From assembly GCF_027118995.1 (NCBI RefSeq), contig NZ_CP098242.1:1588501-1652500 (forward strand): 64,000 nucleotides of DNA, written 5' to 3'. The position numbers and the translations under genes were made by a program. This document shows positions 49,442-57,741 of this stretch, piece after piece (within the stretch, counting starts at the first letter, position 1; every line of letters starts with the position of its first letter). This DNA comes from Oxalobacter vibrioformis. GTDB taxonomy: Bacteria > Pseudomonadota > Gammaproteobacteria > Burkholderiales > Burkholderiaceae_D. The notes beneath the pieces were generated by a model, which worked only from the letters and a program-made list of their open reading frames with translations, searched no databases and had not been told where the DNA came from.

Positions 49442-50587
49442 ATGTCAAAACGCGATTTTTACGAAACCCTGGGCGTACCCAAAAATGCGTCGGAAGATGA
49501 GATCAAGAAGGCTTATCGCAAACTGGCGATGAAGTTCCACCCTGACCGCAATCCCGACAGCAAGACGGCAGAAGCCAAGTTCAAAGAGGTTAAGGAAGCC
49601 TACGAGATGCTGTCCGATGAGGAAAAGCGGGCTGCTTATGACCGGTTTGGCCATGCAGGGGTGGACCCCAATATGAATATGGGGGGAGGCTTCAGAGGTT
49701 CTGGAGCTGGTGCTGGTGGCTTTGCCGATGCGTTTGGCGACATTTTTGGCGATATTTTCGGCACCGGCCGTGGGCAGCAGCGAAGCAGCGGCCCGCAGAT
49801 GTACCGGGGGGCCGATCTGCGATACAACCTGGATATTACGCTTGAAGAGGCCGCAACAGGGGCTGACAAGACGATTCGCGTTCCTTCATGGGATGTCTGT
49901 GATACCTGTCATGGTTCCGGTGCCAAGCCGGGCACCACGCCGGAAACCTGCAAGACCTGTGATGGTTCCGGCCAGGTGCGGATGCAGCAGGGATTTTTCA
50001 GTATCCTGCAGACCTGCCCCACCTGTAACGGCATGGGCAAGATCATCAAGGACCCCTGTATTCAGTGTCACGGCGTAGGCCGCGTCAAGCGCAACAAGAC
50101 CCTGGAAGTCAAGATTCCTGCCGGTATTGATGATGGCATGCGGATCCGTTCTTCCGGCAATGGTGAGCCAGGAGCCAATGGCGGGCCGCCGGGAGACCTT
50201 TATGTGGAAATCCGCATCAAGCCGCATCCGGTATTCCAGCGGGAAGGCGATGATCTCCACTGCGAAGTGCCCGTCTCATTTGGTCGGGCAGGGCTTGGTG
50301 GCGATATCGAGGTGCCGACACTGGATGGCAAGGTATCGTTCAATATCCCGGAGGGTACCCAGACGGGCAAGATATTCCGTTTGCGCGGCAAGGGCATCAA
50401 AGGCGTGCGCTCCGGCCAGGCGGGTGATCTTTTCTGTCATGTGACGCTGGAGACACCGGTGAAACTTACCGACAAACAAAAAGAACTGCTCAAGGAATTC
50501 GACAAGCTGGTCGTGGAAGGTGGTGAAAGACATACACCTCAGGACAAGTCATGGGGGCAGAAAGTGAAAGACTTTTTTGGCGGTTGA
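49442..50587 (+). CDS. dnaJ: Co-chaperone DnaJ (Hsp40)
   Basis: A 381-residue type I DnaJ. J domain with the HPD motif ([10 protein letters not shown]) at about residues 31-36, then a Gly/Phe-rich segment ([14 protein letters not shown]). Four zinc repeats follow ([32 protein letters not shown]), then C-terminal substrate domains. It delivers clients to DnaK. No separate sigma-32 promoter was found in the spacer. Confidence 0.98.
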   Translation: MSKRDFYETLGVPKNASEDEIKKAYRKLAMKFHPDRNPDSKTAEAKFKEVKEAYEMLSDEEKRAAYDRFGHAGVDPNMNMGGGFRGSGAGAGGFADAFGDIFGDIFGTGRGQQRSSGPQMYRGADLRYNLDITLEEAATGADKTIRVPSWDVCDTCHGSGAKPGTTPETCKTCDGSGQVRMQQGFFSILQTCPTCNGMGKIIKDPCIQCHGVGRVKRNKTLEVKIPAGIDDGMRIRSSGNGEPGANGGPPGDLYVEIRIKPHPVFQREGDDLHCEVPVSFGRAGLGGDIEVPTLDGKVSFNIPEGTQTGKIFRLRGKGIKGVRSGQAGDLFCHVTLETPVKLTDKQKELLKEFDKLVVEGGERHTPQDKSWGQKVKDFFGG

Positions 50588-50606
50588 CCGGTTTTAACAA
50601 GACCAG

Positions 50607-50637
50607 ACCGGCGGTCATTTGACCGCCGGTTTTTTTA
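50607..50637 (+). terminator. Intrinsic terminator after dnaJ
   Basis: ACCGGCGGTC at 50607-50616 pairs with GACCGCCGGT at 50621-50630 across an ATTT loop, followed by seven T residues. It closes the grpE-dnaK-dnaJ group, just before the convergent trmL end. Confidence 0.92.
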
Positions 50638-50639
50638 TT

Positions 50640-51110
50640 TCAGACACTGCCTTCAAAACTGTTCTGGCGCCAGGCTTCAAAAACGACAACCGCCACGCTG
50701 TTGGATAGGTTGAGACTGCGGTTATCCGGGCGCATGGGCAGACGGATACGCTGTGATACAGGAAAACTGTCGCGCAGTCCGGCAGACAGTCCTTTTGTCT
50801 CTGAGCCGAAGACAAAAAAATCTCCCGGCTTGAAGGGGGTATTGGCAAAAGGCGTGGCGCCATGTGTTGTCAGGACAAACATTCTGTTTTTATCCGGCTG
50901 GTTTTTCGTGATGAAATCTTCCCAGTTACGGTAAACCTTCATTGTGGCGAATTCATGATAATCAAGCCCGGCTCGCCGCATTTTGGCGTCTTCCAGTGGA
51001 AATCCCAGGGGTTCGACCAGGTGGAGCTGCGCACCGGTATTGGCACAAAGACGGATAATATTGCCTGTATTGGGGGGGATTTCCGGTTCAACGAGTACGA
51101 CGTGAAACAT
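50640..51110 (-). CDS. trmL: tRNA (cytidine/uridine-34 2'-O)-methyltransferase TrmL
   Basis: ATG 51110 follows GGAGAAGGC and gives 156 residues (MFHVVLVEPEIPPNTGNIIR). The SPOUT-class trefoil-knot motifs FVFGSETKGLS and IRLPMRPDNRSLNLSNSVAV bind SAM. It modifies the wobble base of tRNA-Leu isoacceptors in E. coli. Its start lies 13 bp beyond the comF stop, so comF and trmL are probably co-transcribed leftward. Confidence 0.92.
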   Translation of the reverse strand: MFHVVLVEPEIPPNTGNIIRLCANTGAQLHLVEPLGFPLEDAKMRRAGLDYHEFATMKVYRNWEDFITKNQPDKNRMFVLTTHGATPFANTPFKPGDFFVFGSETKGLSAGLRDSFPVSQRIRLPMRPDNRSLNLSNSVAVVVFEAWRQNSFEGSV

Positions 51111-51123
51111 GCCTTCTCCAGAT

Positions 51124-51906
51124 TCAAAGCGGGGTTCGGGCAAAAACAAAACCGCTGACCTGTGCGGCGCCTGCCTGTTTTAGCAGGCGCGCCAGCTCGC
51201 CCATCGTTTCACCGGTTGTCAGCACATCGTCAACAATGGCGATATGCGCACCCTGTATCTGTGTCTTGAATGCGGCATTGATAACAAATGCCCCGCGGAT
51301 ATTTCTGCGCCGCTCCTTTAAGGAAATGACTGTCTGGGGAGGGGTGTCACGAATACGTTCAATCAGGTGCGGCATAAGGGGGATGTTCCGTTGGTGTGAT
51401 AGCGGCTTTGCGATTTCAAGGGCCTGGTTAAACCCTCGTGTGATAAGCCGGTTATTGGATAGGGGGACAGGCGCCAGAATGGTGGGATAAGACGTATTTT
51501 CCAGCGAGTTTTTCTGTATGGCGCGATCCATCAGGGTAGCAAAAAGCGGTGCCAGGTCCAGGCGGCTGCCGAACTTGAGCGACTGGACGAGCTGGTCAAT
51601 CGGTGGGACATAGTCCGCTGCTGTAATTGTCTGGTCAAACGTCGGGGAGCGTTTGAGGCAGACGCCACAAAGACGAACATCGTTTTTGCTTTCTGTCAGT
51701 TGGTGGGCGCATTGGCGGCATCGGGTCTCATCCCCGGTAAAATAGCGTTTCTGACAGCTATCGCACAGCCCGGATGACCCGGGTGAATGGCACAGCGCGC
51801 AAAAGTGCGGCAGGGAGCGCACAATGTGATCAGCCAGCCGGGCTGTTTTTTTCCGGAGTGTCAGCAGCATGTCTAGAAGGTGGTGGCATCGCAATAACGC
51901 CATCAT
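51124..51906 (-). CDS. comF: ComF-family phosphoribosyltransferase-like protein
   Basis: About 260 residues from ATG 51906; GTG 51939 is an alternative and neither has a good ribosome-binding site. An N-terminal zinc-ribbon region has paired cysteines (CALCHSPGSSGLCDSC; CRQC; CGVC). The C-terminal PRTase domain has the PRPP-binding loop IAIVDDVLTTGETMGE. In naturally competent bacteria ComF acts in DNA uptake; elsewhere its role is unclear. It is divergent from the methyltransferase gene. Confidence 0.88.
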   Translation of the reverse strand: MMALLRCHHLLDMLLTLRKKTARLADHIVRSLPHFCALCHSPGSSGLCDSCQKRYFTGDETRCRQCAHQLTESKNDVRLCGVCLKRSPTFDQTITAADYVPPIDQLVQSLKFGSRLDLAPLFATLMDRAIQKNSLENTSYPTILAPVPLSNNRLITRGFNQALEIAKPLSHQRNIPLMPHLIERIRDTPPQTVISLKERRRNIRGAFVINAAFKTQIQGAHIAIVDDVLTTGETMGELARLLKQAGAAQVSGFVFARTPL

Positions 51907-51967
51907 TCGCCGAATTTTTCTTTCAGGGTTAAACTTCACACATTATCGCATTCTCTTTTTGAAATTC

Positions 51968-52837
51968 ATGTCCTTTTCGGAAGAACCGCTCGTTTTGCCT
52001 GACAGCCCTGTTGACCTCATGCGGGTACGGCAGCTTTTTGCTCTTCCTTCGCGCATTGCCGGCTCGGCTTTCCTGCGCAGGGAAGTGGCAGACCGGATGC
52101 ACGAGCGACTGTCGATGATCCGGGTTGAACCGAAGCGGATGCTGGATGCCGGCTGTGGGGAGGGAGCGGATTTACCGCTTTTGCGGGATCGCTTCCCCGG
52201 TGCAAAAATGGTGGCGCTGGATGCTTCCCATGCCATGCTGCTTGAGGCAAAAAAACACGGAAAGGTGATGGGAACGGTCTGTGCCAATTTTGCCGAATTG
52301 CCTTTTATGAACGGCAGTTTTGATATGCTGTGGTCCAGCCTGTCGCTGCACTGGCACCCCGAGCCGCTGTCCGTTTTTTCGGCATGGAAACGTGTACTAA
52401 GCAAGGACGGCATGCTGATGTTTTCATGCTTTGGTCCGGAGACACTTTCTCCCCTGAAAGTGGCTTTTCAGCAGGTGGACGGGTATGGACACGTCCTCCC
52501 TTTTACGGAAATGCATGATCTGGGCGACAGGATGGTTGAAGCCGGATTTGTTTCGCCTGTTTTGGACAGGGAGGTGATTCACGTCACCTATGAGCATGTC
52601 AACAGTCTGCTTTCAGATGTTCGTGCACTGGGCGGAAATGCCCTTCGTACACGCAGGCAGGGGTTGATGGGAAAAACAGCTTATTCGGATTTACTGGATT
52701 ATCTGGAAAATGAAAGGGATGCTGATGGCAGGATCAGCCTGCCGTTTGAGATTATCTACGGCCACGCTTTCTGCTCTTACCCGGAGAAAGAAAAACAGGC
52801 AGAAGCACCGGTTCATTTCTTCCCATATCGCCAGTGA
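51968..52837 (+). CDS. BioC-like SAM-dependent methyltransferase
   Basis: From ATG 51968 the product has 289 residues (MSFSEEPLVLPDSPVDLMRV). The class I methyltransferase motif I is MLDAGCGEGADLPLL, followed by VALDASHAMLLEAK and DMLWSSLSLHWHPEP. The layout resembles malonyl-ACP O-methyltransferase BioC, and BioC-like genes often lie beside comF in betaproteobacteria. No other biotin gene is in the window, so the substrate is a guess. The upstream open frame overlaps the comF start. Confidence 0.75.
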   Translation: MSFSEEPLVLPDSPVDLMRVRQLFALPSRIAGSAFLRREVADRMHERLSMIRVEPKRMLDAGCGEGADLPLLRDRFPGAKMVALDASHAMLLEAKKHGKVMGTVCANFAELPFMNGSFDMLWSSLSLHWHPEPLSVFSAWKRVLSKDGMLMFSCFGPETLSPLKVAFQQVDGYGHVLPFTEMHDLGDRMVEAGFVSPVLDREVIHVTYEHVNSLLSDVRALGGNALRTRRQGLMGKTAYSDLLDYLENERDADGRISLPFEIIYGHAFCSYPEKEKQAEAPVHFFPYRQ

Positions 52838-52873
52838 AAGCCGTGATACCGATTGTGCATCCGGTAGCACGGG

Positions 52874-53548
52874 TCAGGCGAGACGGTTGAATTCGGGGTG
52901 ATACGTTACCCATTGACCAAACTGTTTTTCCATGTCGAGGAAAAAATGGTGCAGGAGATTTTCCATCTCCTGCATAAAAAGCTCGTAGGATATTTCATAT
53001 GAGCCTATAGAGGCAGACCAGACCGGGAGGCCATCTTCGTCGATGTCGCGGAAATCATACTGGATGACAAGCTGTTCGCCTATGCGGCAGAACCAGCAAA
53101 AACTGCGAAAACGCAGGTAGCCGGTATCCAGGCGGTTGTTGTCCCACACCAGGCGAGTCATATCGCCATAAAGTTCCCATTTCTCATCAGACGGAGCATC
53201 CAGTTTTTCGAATCAGTTGTCGAGTTGTCTTTTGAGTGCAAAGCGTTTTTCTGGCGTGCCAACCCGCTTCCATGCCCAATCGGGAACCGGTGTGGTGATT
53301 TCAGGCAGGATGTCAAACAAATCCTCCAGTTGCCTGATATAGGGGTATTCATCCCATCCTGATGCCTCAGGGGGCAATCCGTATTTTTCCTGCCAGATAC
53401 GGGAGTTTTCAAAGAGCCTGACTGTGCCGAGGTCAATGCAGTAAGCACTGTCTGTCAGCCAGAACCAGGCAACATTTTTCTGCCCGTTGTCGCTCAGCGG
53501 GAACAGGCATTCTTTAACGGGCTTTAACGCATATTGAAAAAGCGGCAT
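52874..53548 (-). pseudogene. Interrupted gene, DUF5984-like, in-frame TGA
   Basis: A reading frame starting at 53548 (MPLFQYALKPVKECLF) stops at a TGA at 53213-53215 after 111 codons. The same frame continues without another stop to 52874, encoding a further 112 residues (FEKLDAPSDEKWELYGDMTR onward). The whole, about 224 codons, resembles DUF5984 proteins from memory; this is unverified. A TGG-to-TGA change (Trp to stop) is the simplest cause. Restart at ATG 53161 could yield a 95-residue C-terminal fragment. It lies between the methyltransferase gene and rpoH. Confidence 0.6.
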
Positions 53549-53609
53549 GGTTCAGGCGTTTTCTTTCAGGTCAGGCTTGCCTGTAACACCTGGCCAGTGG
53601 CGCAGGCAA

Positions 53610-53638
53610 AATAAAAGGCACCTGACGTGCCTTTTATT
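53610..53638. terminator. Bidirectional terminator downstream of rpoH
   Basis: AATAAAAGGCAC at 53610-53621 pairs with GTGCCTTTTATT at 53627-53638 over a 5-nt loop. On the minus strand it follows the rpoH stop by about 17 bp and ends in a T-rich arm. It separates rpoH from the interrupted gene. Confidence 0.85.
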
Positions 53639-53655
53639 GTGGCATACCTGCCGGA

Positions 53656-54552
53656 TTACTGGTAGGCAACCAGCGCCGTTTTCATCTTCTTCATGGCAGC
53701 GGTTTCGATCTGGCGAATACGCTCGGCAGATACTCCGAATTCCTCTGCGAGGGTATGCAGGGTTGCACCGGAACCCTCATCGTTGGCAAGCCAGCGTGCC
53801 TCAATGATACGGCGGGAACGCGGATCCAGTTTGCCCAGCGCCTCTTCCAGTCCTTCGGATTGAAGCCGTTCCGTTTCAAGCGTTTCCAGTACCCTGGTCG
53901 GCTCGTTTTCTTCCGATGAAAGATAGGAAATGGGCGCAAAGCTTTCGTCGTCATCGTCAGTTGGCGGTTCCAGCGCAATGTCACGGCCATTCATGCGGGT
54001 TTCCATTTCCAGCACTTCCTCCCGTTTGACATTGAGTTTTTTTGCCAGAGAGTCGATTTGTGCTTCATTCATGGTTTCACTGCCATTGCGGTGGCTGCGC
54101 AGATTGAAGAAGAGCTTGCGCTGGGCCTTGGTTGTGGCAACCTTGACCATACGCCAGTTTTTCAGGATGTACTCATGAATTTCTGCCTTGATCCAGTGAA
54201 TGGCGTAGGAAACCAGGCGTACTCCCATAGTGGGATCAAAACGCTTGACTGCTTTCATCAGGCCGATATTGCCTTCCTGGATCAGGTCGGCATGCGGCAG
54301 GCCATAGCCCAGATAGCCACGGGCAACGGAGGCAACCAGCCTCAGATGTGACAGCACCAGTTCCTGTGCGGCAGCCAGATCATTGTGTTCACGATAACGC
54401 TCGGCCAGTGAAGTCTCCTGCTCATGCGTGAGCATCGGCAGGCGGTTGACTTCTGCGATGTAGGCTTCAATATTGCCCAGAGCGCCGGTAAAACCAAGAG
54501 CCAAAAAATGATTGTTCGCCGGCATCAATGCAGATGGTGCGGATGCGGTCAT
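53656..54552 (-). CDS. rpoH: RNA polymerase heat-shock sigma factor RpoH (sigma-32)
   Basis: A 298-residue sigma factor. Region 2 has HLRLVASVARGYLGYGLPHA and LIQEGNIGLMKAVKRFDPTM, the RpoH box QRKLFFNLR is at residues 144-152, and region 4 has TLHTLAEEFGVSAERIRQIE. AAGGGGGAAGC gives a strong ribosome-binding site. The promoter overlaps a perfect CIRCE operator. It directs transcription of chaperones such as the grpE and dnaK genes in this window. It does not sit directly behind ftsX as in E. coli: a repeat element lies between them. Confidence 0.97.
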   Translation of the reverse strand: MTASAPSALMPANNHFLALGFTGALGNIEAYIAEVNRLPMLTHEQETSLAERYREHNDLAAAQELVLSHLRLVASVARGYLGYGLPHADLIQEGNIGLMKAVKRFDPTMGVRLVSYAIHWIKAEIHEYILKNWRMVKVATTKAQRKLFFNLRSHRNGSETMNEAQIDSLAKKLNVKREEVLEMETRMNGRDIALEPPTDDDDESFAPISYLSSEENEPTRVLETLETERLQSEGLEEALGKLDPRSRRIIEARWLANDEGSGATLHTLAEEFGVSAERIRQIETAAMKKMKTALVAYQ

Positions 54553-54609
54553 GCTTCCCCCTTAACTTTTTCCAAGGTGAGTGAATTAAATTGTTTTTCC
54601 ATACCCTCT

Positions 54610-54639
54610 ATTTTAGCACTCTTTGAGAGAGAGTGCTAA
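54610..54639 (-). promoter_or_regulatory. Predicted rpoH promoter
   Basis: On the minus strand TTAGCA (54639-54634) and TAAAAT (54615-54610) are separated by 18 bp. The hexamers are formed mostly by the arms of the CIRCE palindrome, so HrcA binding would exclude RNA polymerase. It is a consensus match with a weak -35. Confidence 0.5.
54613..54639. promoter_or_regulatory. CIRCE operator (HrcA-binding site)
   Basis: TTAGCACTC at 54613-54621, nine spacer bases, then GAGTGCTAA at 54631-54639. Both arms match the CIRCE consensus exactly, with the standard N9 spacer. It lies 60 bp upstream of the rpoH start. The HrcA repressor is encoded at 41888-42937. Confidence 0.95.
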
Positions 54640-54675
54640 CGGGCGCATGCGTTTTAAAGACGGGCGCAAGGCCTA

Positions 54676-54852
54676 GGGTCAGGACTCATTAATTAGCCTG
54701 CTGCAAAGCGACTTTTCCCCGTCTGCCAGTGTTGTCGGGTCAAAATCGACCTCGCCGTATGTCCAATACGCCTTCGTCTGATTTTGCCCCGACGCCTTGA
54801 CAGACAGGAAAAATCCACTTTTCGCCCACGGCAAATCAATGAGTCCTGACCC
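54676..54852. repeat. 177-bp long-palindrome repeat element
   Basis: GGGTCAGGACTCATT at 54676-54690 is an exact inverted copy of AATGAGTCCTGACCC at 54838-54852. The arms continue as an imperfect palindrome nearly to the centre, for example TGTCGGGTCAAAATC against GATTTTGCCCCGAC, with a GTAT-ATAC apex near 54760. A transcript would form a hairpin of about 80 bp. No real gene is inside. It occupies most of the 401-bp rpoH-ftsX gap. The rest, 54853-54953, holds only a weak 5-bp GC stem with TTTTT at 54897-54918. Confidence 0.75.
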
Positions 54853-54953
54853 AAGTGAAATCAGGATAAAACAGGATGTCCGGATGGGTTTGAGACGCCG
54901 CAAGAAAAGCGGCTTTTTCCCTGAAAATCAATGGCTTTTGCGAATGAGGCCAA

Positions 54954-55883
54954 TCAGCTCATGCGGCCCAGGTGGCGATTGACCGAAAAAAGCGCGCCTA
55001 TCCAGCCCAAAGCGGCACTGATCAGGAGCAGGGACACTGAAACAAGCGGATTGGGCGGCGCCAGTTGCAGATCAGATGCGTAAAGGCGGGCAAGGTCTGC
55101 AATGACGTTGTTCAAGGGATACAGGGCCAATACGACAATACCCAGCGCCAAAGCGCCTGAAAAAAGTCCGAGCAGGATGCCCGTGTAATAAAAAGGACGC
55201 CGGATGTAGGAACGGGTGGCGCCAACCATTCGGGTCAGGGTGATCTCATCAATCCGTGTGAGCACCTGGAGACGGATGGTATTGAAAATGACGGCAATGA
55301 CGACAACACCCAGCGTGATGCCGAGAAAGAGAATACACATCCGGACTACACGGACAAATGCGGCAAGGCGTTTTATCCAGGCGGAATCTATCTGGACTTT
55401 TTGCACATGGGGAAGTCCTTCCAGCTGTCGGGCAATGTTTTCAATATGCAGTGCAAAACGCGGGTCGCCATCATTACGGGCAATGCGGATAAGGTATCCG
55501 TCCGGTAGTGGGTTTCGGCCCAGTGTCTTGACGATGTCGGTAATGCCTTCTTTTTGCTGCAGGATCTGCAGCGCTTTTTCCTTGGGAATGAAAACAACCT
55601 GGTTGCTGCGCTCATCGGAATAAAGGATACGGCGGATGGGTTGTTCGAGTGCCTGTGCATCTTCACGGGAAACCTCAAGATTCAGAAAAATACTGATTTC
55701 AGGTTCAACGGCCATCCGGCCTGTCAGTGTCTGGAGATTTTCCAGCAGGGTGACACCGGCAAACGGCAGAGCCAGCGTCATGGACAGGACGAGAATATTG
55801 AAAAAAGAATTGCCGGGTGCACGCCGCAATTGGGCAAAGGCGTCACCGATGGCGAAAAAATGCTGTCTGAACCAGTTACTCAT
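54954..55883 (-). CDS. ftsX: Cell division protein FtsX
   Basis: A 309-residue permease-like protein with four membrane helices, one near the N terminus and three at the C terminus. It has the periplasmic domain with EPEISIFLNLEV and the FtsX-type IDEITLTRMVGATRSYIRRP loop. With FtsE it activates peptidoglycan hydrolases at the septum through EnvC-like partners. It overlaps the ftsE stop by 4 bp. Confidence 0.95.
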   Translation of the reverse strand: MSNWFRQHFFAIGDAFAQLRRAPGNSFFNILVLSMTLALPFAGVTLLENLQTLTGRMAVEPEISIFLNLEVSREDAQALEQPIRRILYSDERSNQVVFIPKEKALQILQQKEGITDIVKTLGRNPLPDGYLIRIARNDGDPRFALHIENIARQLEGLPHVQKVQIDSAWIKRLAAFVRVVRMCILFLGITLGVVVIAVIFNTIRLQVLTRIDEITLTRMVGATRSYIRRPFYYTGILLGLFSGALALGIVVLALYPLNNVIADLARLYASDLQLAPPNPLVSVSLLLISAALGWIGALFSVNRHLGRMS

Positions 55884-56575
55884 GGTCTTCCCGTCTGAGG
55901 CCTGACGCGCTGCTCGGATTTGATCAGCCGCCCCTGTTTCAGATAAATAATCCGGTTTGCCCGCTCAAGCAACTGGCCATCATGTGTTGCGATAATACAG
56001 GTGACACCTGCCGACTGGAAAAAGCTGATGGCATCAATGACCTTGACGGCGCTTTCCCGATCCAGATTGGTGGTCGGTTCATCTGCCAGGATGATTTTTG
56101 GCTTGTTGACGATCGCCCGGGCAACCGCTACCCGCTGCTGTTCGCCCCCAGACAGGGTTTGCGGACGAAACCAGGCGCGATCTGCCAGGTCAACCTTGTC
56201 CAGGGCTGCGTTGGCGCGGGCTTCTGCTTCAGCTCTTGATGTGCCGGTTACGATCAGTGGCAGCATGACATTGTCCAGGATGGTTCTGTCTTCAAGCAGT
56301 GCCTGCTGTTGCAGGACAAGTCCCAGGTTCTGGCGCAAAGAAGCAATGCCCGCCGGTCTCAGGTTGGCAATATCCTGTCCATTGACGGTAAGTGTGCCGT
56401 CATCCGGTTTTTCGATGGCGGCGATCATTTTGAGCAGCGTGGATTTGCCTGCGCCGGAGGGACCGGTCAGAAACACCATTTCTCCCGGCTGGATGGAGAA
56501 GGTGATATTGCTGACAGCAGTGATATCACCCGGATAAAAACGGGAAACATCAAAAAATTCGATCATGGCAGACAT
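55880..56575 (-). CDS. ftsE: Cell division ATP-binding protein FtsE
   Basis: A 231-residue ABC ATPase: Walker A GPSGAGKSTLLKMI, signature LSGGEQQRVAVARAIV, Walker B IILADEPTTNLD and the switch His in IIATHD. ATG 56566 (MIEFFDVSRFYPGD) is a plausible alternative start. It lies between ftsY and ftsX, the standard ftsYEX order. Confidence 0.95.
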   Translation of the reverse strand: MSAMIEFFDVSRFYPGDITAVSNITFSIQPGEMVFLTGPSGAGKSTLLKMIAAIEKPDDGTLTVNGQDIANLRPAGIASLRQNLGLVLQQQALLEDRTILDNVMLPLIVTGTSRAEAEARANAALDKVDLADRAWFRPQTLSGGEQQRVAVARAIVNKPKIILADEPTTNLDRESAVKVIDAISFFQSAGVTCIIATHDGQLLERANRIIYLKQGRLIKSEQRVRPQTGRP

Positions 56576-56585
56576 GTTTTGCGGT

Positions 56586-57653
56586 TCAGTTCAATAACGC
56601 TCGCGTAAATTCCTCGGCAACAAAAGGTTGCAGATCTTCAATTTTCTCACCCACACCGATAAAGTAAACCGGAATGGGACGGACTTTGGCAATGGCAGCG
56701 AGAATGCCTCCCTTTGCCGTGCCATCCAGTTTGGTGACGATCAGTCCGGTGAGGGTGAGCGCCTCATCAAATGCCCTTACCTGTGCCAGCGCATTCTGTC
56801 CGGTATTACCGTCGATCACCAGAAGCACTTCATGCGGTGCGGATGTTTCGCCTTTCCCGATGACGCGTTGGACTTTTTTCAGCTCTTCCATCAGATGCAG
56901 TTGCGTGGGCAGACGGCCAGCCGTATCCACCATGACAACATCGATACCTTTTGCCTTGGCAGATTGTACCGCATCAAAGGCAACCGCAGCCGGGTCACCC
57001 GATTCCTGTGCAATGACCGTAATCTGGTTGCGGTCACCCCAGATGGCCAGCTGTTCCCGGGCTGCGGCCCGGAAGGTATCTCCTGCAGCAAGCAGTACCG
57101 TTTGGCCATGTGCCTGAAGATGGCGGGCCAGCTTGCCGATGGTTGTGGTTTTGCCTGCGCCGTTGACGCCAGCAATCATCATGACCAGTGGCTGGTGACG
57201 GCCGATTTCAAGACGTTTCTCAAGTGGTTTGAGCATATCGGTCAGGAGTTCCCGCAGGGCGTTACGAATGTCTTCCGGTCGTGACAGACGCTCCCGGCCG
57301 ACTTTCTCCCGAAGGTCATAAAGAAGCTGTTCCGTAGCCTCAATACCGGCGTCCGATGTCAAGAGCGCCATTTCCAGTTCATCGTACAGGTCGTCATCCA
57401 GCATGACGGTGCCGAAAATATTGAGATTGGCTGAGGTTTTGGATAAACCGTCTTTAAGCCGATCAAACCATGAGCGATTTTCTGCCGGATGTTCTTGGCT
57501 TGGCGGCGCGCTTGTGGCAGTATCAGGAACGTGAGTTTCAGTTTGTGGGCTTGGTGCAGCGGGATTCTCTGTTGTTTCCGGTGTGGAAGGTGTGTCTGTT
57601 TTTGCCTCATCGGAGGCATTTGTTTCGGTTTTTTTTCGAAAAAAGCTGAACAT
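56586..57653 (-). CDS. ftsY: Signal recognition particle receptor FtsY
   Basis: From ATG 57653 (MFSFFRKKTETNAS) the product has 355 residues. An acidic Pro/Thr-rich A domain leads into the NG GTPase domain: AGVNGAGKTTTIGKLA, DTFRAAAREQL, VDTAGRLPTQL, TKLDGTAKGG. It docks SRP-ribosome complexes at SecYEG. The frame is open upstream toward 57713, but that part is hydrophobic and atypical. It is divergent from the M16 peptidase genes. Confidence 0.95.
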   Translation of the reverse strand: MFSFFRKKTETNASDEAKTDTPSTPETTENPAAPSPQTETHVPDTATSAPPSQEHPAENRSWFDRLKDGLSKTSANLNIFGTVMLDDDLYDELEMALLTSDAGIEATEQLLYDLREKVGRERLSRPEDIRNALRELLTDMLKPLEKRLEIGRHQPLVMMIAGVNGAGKTTTIGKLARHLQAHGQTVLLAAGDTFRAAAREQLAIWGDRNQITVIAQESGDPAAVAFDAVQSAKAKGIDVVMVDTAGRLPTQLHLMEELKKVQRVIGKGETSAPHEVLLVIDGNTGQNALAQVRAFDEALTLTGLIVTKLDGTAKGGILAAIAKVRPIPVYFIGVGEKIEDLQPFVAEEFTRALLN

Positions 57654-57682
57654 GGATGCGCAATATACTGTAATCACTAAAA

Positions 57683-57708
57683 AGACAGCAAAGGCCGTTT
57701 TGCTGTCT
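57683..57708. promoter_or_regulatory. Hairpin/palindrome in the ftsY-M16 divergent spacer
   Basis: AGACAGCAAA at 57683-57692 is an exact inverted copy of TTTGCTGTCT at 57699-57708, with 6 bp between. It lies in the 88-bp divergent region, 34 bp before the peptidase ATG. It could be a dimeric-regulator operator or an mRNA leader hairpin. Confidence 0.35.
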
Positions 57709-57741
57709 GACAATAATCATCATTTTAGCAGAGCCGGCACT

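Noticed and set aside
53213..53215. TGA as a selenocysteine codon
   Set aside because: No SECIS-like stem was evident directly after the codon, and the family is not known as a selenoprotein; a Trp-to-stop change is simpler.
53158..53448. 96-codon minus-strand frame overlapping the interrupted gene
   Set aside because: It is in a different frame from the two halves that continue each other and has an unlikely composition.
54679..54903. 74-codon frame on the minus strand next to ftsX
   Set aside because: Most of it reads through the 177-bp palindromic repeat and has no support as a protein.
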